From positions 1-64,000 of the forward strand of contig JASWJB010000079.1 of NCBI GenBank assembly GCA_032433595.1: 64,000 nt of DNA, in the 5' to 3' direction. Source of the DNA: Conoideocrella luteorostrata. Lineage: Eukaryota; Ascomycota; Sordariomycetes; Hypocreales; Clavicipitaceae. Below the pieces are notes generated by a model, which saw only the letters and a list, made by a program, of their open reading frames with translations, was not told the origin of the DNA and ran no database searches. Within the stretch, counting starts at the first letter, position 1. Every line of letters begins with the position of its first letter. Positions 60,773 through 64,000 of the stretch are shown piece after piece. The translations under genes were made by a program, and so were the position numbers.

Positions 60773-61520
60773 AACAAAGAGGAGCCGAGGCAGAAGGCGA
60801 AACAAACGACTCTCAATATGGATGAATGATCACCTAATTTTGATGGAGCACGTTGAACGATACAATAAGTTCTGGGCGTTCATGGCACTGGGCTGGTTCT
60901 TTAAAATAGCATAGCATGGATGGATGGCTGCGTACTTGTCTGAACAATGGTTTGCAAGAGGCTGGCCACGATTGTTGAAGTATTTGCTAGCCCGCTTCAC
61001 ATCACGGTGCAAGCACCCTGGTATAGGAGATAATGTAAACCGTGTGATGCAAAGATCTGTGTATAATACACTTATATTGTCATGTCATGTATACAAGACA
61101 TGAACTGGAGCAGCATATGTATCTGTGTGCTGGTCACTAAGCTTTGCACATCTATCTGCCTTGCCGCCCGACATGAGGTGTCCTCATTCCCACAGGCCAC
61201 TAAACAAGACGCGATGTTCTCCAAAATGAACGCCAACCCGTGGTGCTATATGCTACTCAAACATACATCGACCTCATGCTAATGAACAGAAGCCGCTTCC
61301 TCATGTCTCCTTTCTCGCTTGGTTTGCCTGAGCTGCCCCCCCCCCCCCCCCTTTCTTGAACACATGTGTATGGCCCCAGAGAGGACCCGAAAAAAAAAAA
61401 AACCTGTCGTCGAAATCATGTAGGCTAAAATTTCCACCAAAATGATCAACTTAACCCTTTTTTTGTTCCTGCTGTGGTAGGGACAACGCCTGCCAAATGC
61501 CATCATGTCATTTCCAACAT
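60773..61520. other. Convergent 3' spacer with homopolymer runs
   Basis: Between the stop of YOS1 and the stop of the CreB-like gene. It includes a C run (about 61335-61351) and an A run (about 61390-61401). Likely 3' UTRs; no gene. Confidence 0.55.
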
Positions 61521-63889
61521 TTAAGAGAGTAGATTGCTGCTCTTTTTCCGTCCCAGTCCCATGCTGAGCCGTCCCTTGGTCTTTTCGGGCTTCTCTGGCG
61601 TGTCTCCATTCTCGCTTCCATCCACCATGGTATGGTCATTGTTGCCCTTGTCTTTGTGGAAGAAGCCGAAGCTCTTACGAGACATAGACTTGCTGCCTCT
61701 CTTGGATCGGTCAAGAAACCCCAAAGTACCCGAGACGCCATTTTCTTTCTTTCTGGCGTCTTCTTCTTGCGCTGCGCTCTTTTTGCTGATATCGAGCACC
61801 TTATGTAGCTCTTCCTGTTCAGCTCTTCTGGTCTGAATTCTCTGAACTTGCTCTTCTCTGCGTTTCTTTTCCTCTTCCTTAGCGGCCACCTTGGCCTGTT
61901 TTTCCTTCTCCTTCTCTGCTTGCTTGGCGGCCTTTTCCGCAGCTTCGCGCTCCTTCTTCTCTCTTCTCTTGTCTTCTTTGCTTGGACCATCCTGCTTCGC
62001 TGTTGGGGTTCTCACTAGCCCGGTGGCTGGTGTTGCTGCAGCAGGCACGGGGGCCATCTCGCCCTGTGGCAATGTTGGGGTGAGCATAGTCGGCGCAGTT
62101 TGAGCGTGGGCAAGGCTCGGTAATGAATCATGTTCTGGAATTGGCGGAGTAGCGTGTGTCACTTGTCGCTTCAGGGGTGTAGATTCCGCTTTGTCGCTGT
62201 CTTCGTGCGCAACGTTGGCAGCTTGTGTCGCCAGTTTGACTTCTTCCATCCCCTCTCGCTCTTGCTCCTCTCTCGCTTCCTCGAACGTAGTCTCCTGATA
62301 GAAAAGAACGTATGCTGTAGCCATGCCCGGCTTGTCCCCGAAGAAATTTCGTACAAAGTGTTTATCAACAGGTTCAACCATCTCATCATCAAACAAAAGC
62401 CACCCCCTGTCCTTCGTTTTGATGATTGAGACGTAGTGGCCGTGGTATGCGTTGCCACCGATGTGCACCACAACGGCATAAAGTTCGTATAATCGGTCAG
62501 GGTCCCCTGCGTCATCAGTAGTGTTGAACATGCGGAGATGATAAGGATAGACGACTCGGTGGAACAGTTTTTGCAAGCGGCTATAGTCCTCGGTATATTT
62601 AAATCGCTTTAAATGCAAGGTCAGAATTTTGGGTAAACGCTTCACCTTCATGCGCTTTTCCGCCTCTTGCAAGCCACCACAGTGGTCACAGTGAAACTTA
62701 TTGCGCTCACACAACATCTCCTCGGCGGAAAATTTCCGGAGGCAGGACGTAACGGAAGCGTGCTCCTCAAGATCGATGGACAGATCAAGAAAGGTTTCAT
62801 CGCGCTGTGACGCGGTTTCACAGGTAAGACATCTGGTCTCGGACGTTAATACACCTTCAAAGATGTCATGGACCCAGCCAATCCCAGGTGATTGGTAACC
62901 GGTCGCATGATTTATGACAGCAGAGCCAATGATATTTCCCACTGACTCTGTCAATTCTGCCTCCTTCCGGGCATCCTCGAGTTCTTGAAATCGCCGGGCA
63001 TTCTTCTCCACATTGGAGATGACATCATTCAACACCAGTCCGTAGAATTCGTGCGCGTCTTGGTGCATAGAATTCCGAAACATTTCATTATCTCGCTTGA
63101 ATATTTCCAAAAATCGTTGAGGGCTCAAGACACCAGTCCGCGAAGTGCTGTCGAGTAGAGCGAGAAAAATATCTTTCAAGCCAGTGAAAGTACACTCATC
63201 CATGCCGTATGCGACAGCATTCTCTTGTGCGAGCTCTAGAATTGGACCCTTCAACATGGCCTGCTTCTTTTTGTACTCAGGGGTATCGGGTTTGTCCTCG
63301 GGCTTCAGAGCTTGACCAGCAGGCATCTGCCCTGAGTTGATACCCTGTCTCTGTTTGAGCGACTGAGGGGTGCTTCCATTCTTCTGTTTCTGTTGTGGCG
63401 TAGTTGAATTCGGATTCATGGGCGGTCGAATGGTGACATTGACTTTCGGCCGAGTTCCATTTGGTGTGTCTGAGGGTGAGTATGAAGGATAGTGAATAAC
63501 GCTCTGTCGGAAAAGGTCGGAGTAGAATAGGGCTTGCACAATGGAATTGCAGTAGCTGTGATGGCGGTTGTTAGTGCGCGTCGAGGAGACAGGGCAAGCG
63601 GTCAAATGCAAATATATCGTACCAAGTATTTCCAAACTACAATATAGCCGTCAGCAACTTTGTTCGGACTTGAAAGGGAAGGCATCGTTGACGCAGCTGG
63701 GGGGGGGGGAGGGGGGGAGAGAGCACGCGTGCAGCCACAACTGACATTCTCAAATCCAAAGAATCTGTCACTGCCATCTTCACGCAGCGGACCTGCGTTA
63801 TGCAGCATCTTCTCTAACGGGGTGACTTCAAAAACAACCTCATCTTTCTTCTTCGCTTGCGCATCTTTAGATGGTTGGTTTGGCGAGGC
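61521..63889 (-). CDS. creB: CreB-like ubiquitin C-terminal hydrolase (USP family), 5' end beyond the window
   Basis: Exons seen on the minus strand: 63889-63746, 63636-63623 (only 14 nt), 63555-61521. The upstream exon(s) with the start lie beyond or at the edge of the window; 63890 is a splice acceptor, so about 730 residues are visible. The Cys box [19 protein letters not shown] is assembled across three exons; the catalytic Cys codon itself is split by an intron. A zinc ribbon (CLTCETAS ... FHCDHCGG), TLHLKRFKY, and the His box [17 protein letters not shown] follow. The C-terminal part has a strongly charged coiled coil ([20 protein letters not shown]) and a Ser/Lys-rich tail. USP plus C-terminal coiled coil is the plan of Aspergillus CreB, a deubiquitinase in carbon catabolite repression; yeast Ubp9/Ubp13 are related. 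Confidence 0.9.
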
Positions 63890-64000
63890 CTGTGAAGAGG
63901 CATTTTGTCAGCAGGTGGCCACAGGTAAAGCTTGGCAGGAGGAAGATGAAGTGTTTGATCCAGGGCGAGAGCAACGGCAACAAGTCCAGATACCAGGGAC

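Overview
This window is nuclear DNA of a filamentous ascomycete (Pezizomycotina). Almost every gene has short spliceosomal introns of about 45-240 nt with GTRNGT donors and CTAAC/CTGAC-like branch points. The gene set is typically fungal: Ras-associating LRR adenylate cyclase, a CreB-type deubiquitinase, STAND/NLR proteins with purine-phosphorylase or alpha/beta-hydrolase N-termini, dynamitin, ALG12 and YOS1. The class within Pezizomycotina cannot be fixed from the sequence. I rebuilt each gene from its exons; every model given as complete closes in frame.

Left part (about 1-26 kb) looks like an accessory, fast-evolving region. It holds a CorA-like membrane protein (764-2648), a HAD phosphatase (3379-4328), an alpha/beta-hydrolase/NB-ARC/TPR NLR (6139-9871), an MFS transporter (10607-12356, minus), a small secreted protein using a GC-AG intron (15192-16103, minus), a fungal multi-pass membrane protein (16783-18992) and a PNP/NACHT/ankyrin NLR (20093-24163). 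The last gene carries a 13-bp tandem duplication that knocks its final ankyrin repeats out of frame. Long gene-poor stretches, a 16-bp minisatellite and microsatellites lie between these genes.

Middle part (26-46 kb) is mostly housekeeping: a fumarylacetoacetate-hydrolase family enzyme, an SDHAF1-like LYR protein with an ambiguous first intron, a large basic orphan protein, a tandem GFA/CENP-V protein, a secreted lipase, a PSI-domain membrane protein, the MoaD-like molybdopterin synthase small subunit (CnxG), dynamitin, an RTC4-like protein and a GH13 alpha-glucosidase. FAH/SDHAF1 and dynamitin/RTC4 are divergent pairs.

Right part (46-64 kb): after a 4-kb non-coding stretch come the 2175-residue adenylate cyclase (cAMP signalling), ALG12 (N-glycan assembly) and YOS1 (ER-Golgi transport) in divergent orientation, and the CreB-like ubiquitin hydrolase, whose 5' end runs off the window.

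A 9-mer, TACTCCGTA/TACGGAGTA, often in 7-bp-spaced tandem, recurs many times, essentially only between genes. No tRNA, rRNA, CRISPR array or intact transposon was found.
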